Assembly: GCA_028290925.1 (NCBI GenBank)
Contig: JAQGIX010000376.1
Coordinates: forward strand, 1 to 5,690
Direction: 5' to 3'
DNA: 5,690 nucleotides
DNA from: Phenylobacterium sp.
Lineage (GTDB): Bacteria > Pseudomonadota > Alphaproteobacteria > Caulobacterales > Caulobacteraceae
Made by a program: the position numbers and the translations under genes. Shown here piece after piece: positions 5,317 to 5,690 of the stretch; the stretch's first letter is position 1; every line of letters starts with the position of its first letter. A model generated the notes under the pieces. That model ran no database searches. It was given only the letters and a program-made list of their open reading frames with translations, and had not been told where the DNA came from.

Positions 5317-5690
5317 CTAGCCGATCAGCAGGAGCGGGTTGGGCGCATGGCGCGACCAGCCGGCTTCGGCCACCAACAGATCCAAGCCGAGCGTCGCGAG
5401 ATCGTCGGCGACCGGATCGACCTTCGTGTCCTTCGCCTGGTAGAGCATCTTGGCGTAGCTGTGGCAGTCGCCGCAGGTCTCCGCCTTGACCGCGCCGGCG
5501 TCGCCCTCGATCCCGATCAGCTGCAGCGCGCCCGACTTGCCGCAGGTGATGCAGACCACGCGCACATGATTCCAGGCCGTGGCGCAGAGCGAGCAGTGAA
5601 GGTAGCGCGTTCCGGGCGTCGGTCCCGACGCCGTCACCACGCCGGACACCGGCGGCGAGCCGCAGCAGGGACACAGGCCGCGCTCCGGCA
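5317..5690 (-). CDS. fdhE: FdhE, formate dehydrogenase accessory protein, N-terminus outside window
   Basis: The minus-strand frame enters at the right edge and ends at a TAG (5317-5319), giving the last 123 residues of FdhE, whose family members are about 300 long. All four CxxC pairs of the C-terminal rubredoxin-like metal-binding domain are visible: CPCC, CSLC, CITC and CGDC. The family's GTRYLHCSLCATAWNHVR region and the ending with ADDLATLGLDLL and NPLLL are also present. FdhE is a cytoplasmic factor required for maturation of the respiratory formate dehydrogenases; in E. coli it interacts with their catalytic subunits. In many proteobacteria fdhE is the last gene after the structural subunit genes, so the formate dehydrogenase operon probably lies just beyond the right edge on the same strand. 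A start at the GTG at 5649 would remove the first CxxC and is therefore wrong. Confidence 0.94.
   Translation of the reverse strand, partial: PERGLCPCCGSPPVSGVVTASGPTPGTRYLHCSLCATAWNHVRVVCITCGKSGALQLIGIEGDAGAVKAETCGDCHSYAKMLYQAKDTKVDPVADDLATLGLDLLVAEAGWSRHAPNPLLLIG

Overview
This is a GC-rich window (roughly two thirds G+C by eye) from what looks like an alphaproteobacterium. The grounds are its codon use (nearly all third positions G or C), a secreted glycine-rich protein with a Cys-Trp-Tyr motif region common in that class, and the style of the formate dehydrogenase accessory genes. The genus cannot be fixed from the sequence; Caulobacterales or Hyphomicrobiales (Rhizobiales) would fit.

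Layout from left to right: (1) a minus-strand gene for a secreted glycine-rich protein, cut by the left edge; (2) about 280-340 bases of divergent intergenic DNA; (3) fdhD on the plus strand, the sulfurtransferase that activates formate dehydrogenase; (4) mobA on the minus strand, convergent with fdhD, making the guanine-dinucleotide molybdenum cofactor, with a TTG start; (5) a 214-base divergent control region with a perfect 9-bp inverted repeat and helically phased short repeats; (6) a plus-strand operon-like run of a Tat-exported bicupin oxalate decarboxylase, an Nramp-related metal transporter and a 57-residue single-pass membrane protein; (7) the C-terminal part of fdhE on the minus strand, entering from the right edge and probably the last gene of a formate dehydrogenase operon lying outside the window.

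Taken together, the window reads as an oxalate-to-formate module placed among formate dehydrogenase maturation genes. The bicupin enzyme would split oxalate into formate and CO2 in the periplasm. A molybdenum or tungsten formate dehydrogenase, for which FdhD, MobA and FdhE are dedicated maturation factors, would then oxidise the formate and feed electrons to respiration. The Nramp-related protein beside the bicupin gene is a plausible source of its metal, but its two metal-site motifs are not the classical Nramp ones, so its substrate is open. The catalytic subunits of formate dehydrogenase are not in this window, so the pathway is an inference from the accessory genes and their order.

No tRNA, rRNA, CRISPR array, insertion sequence or integration site was seen.
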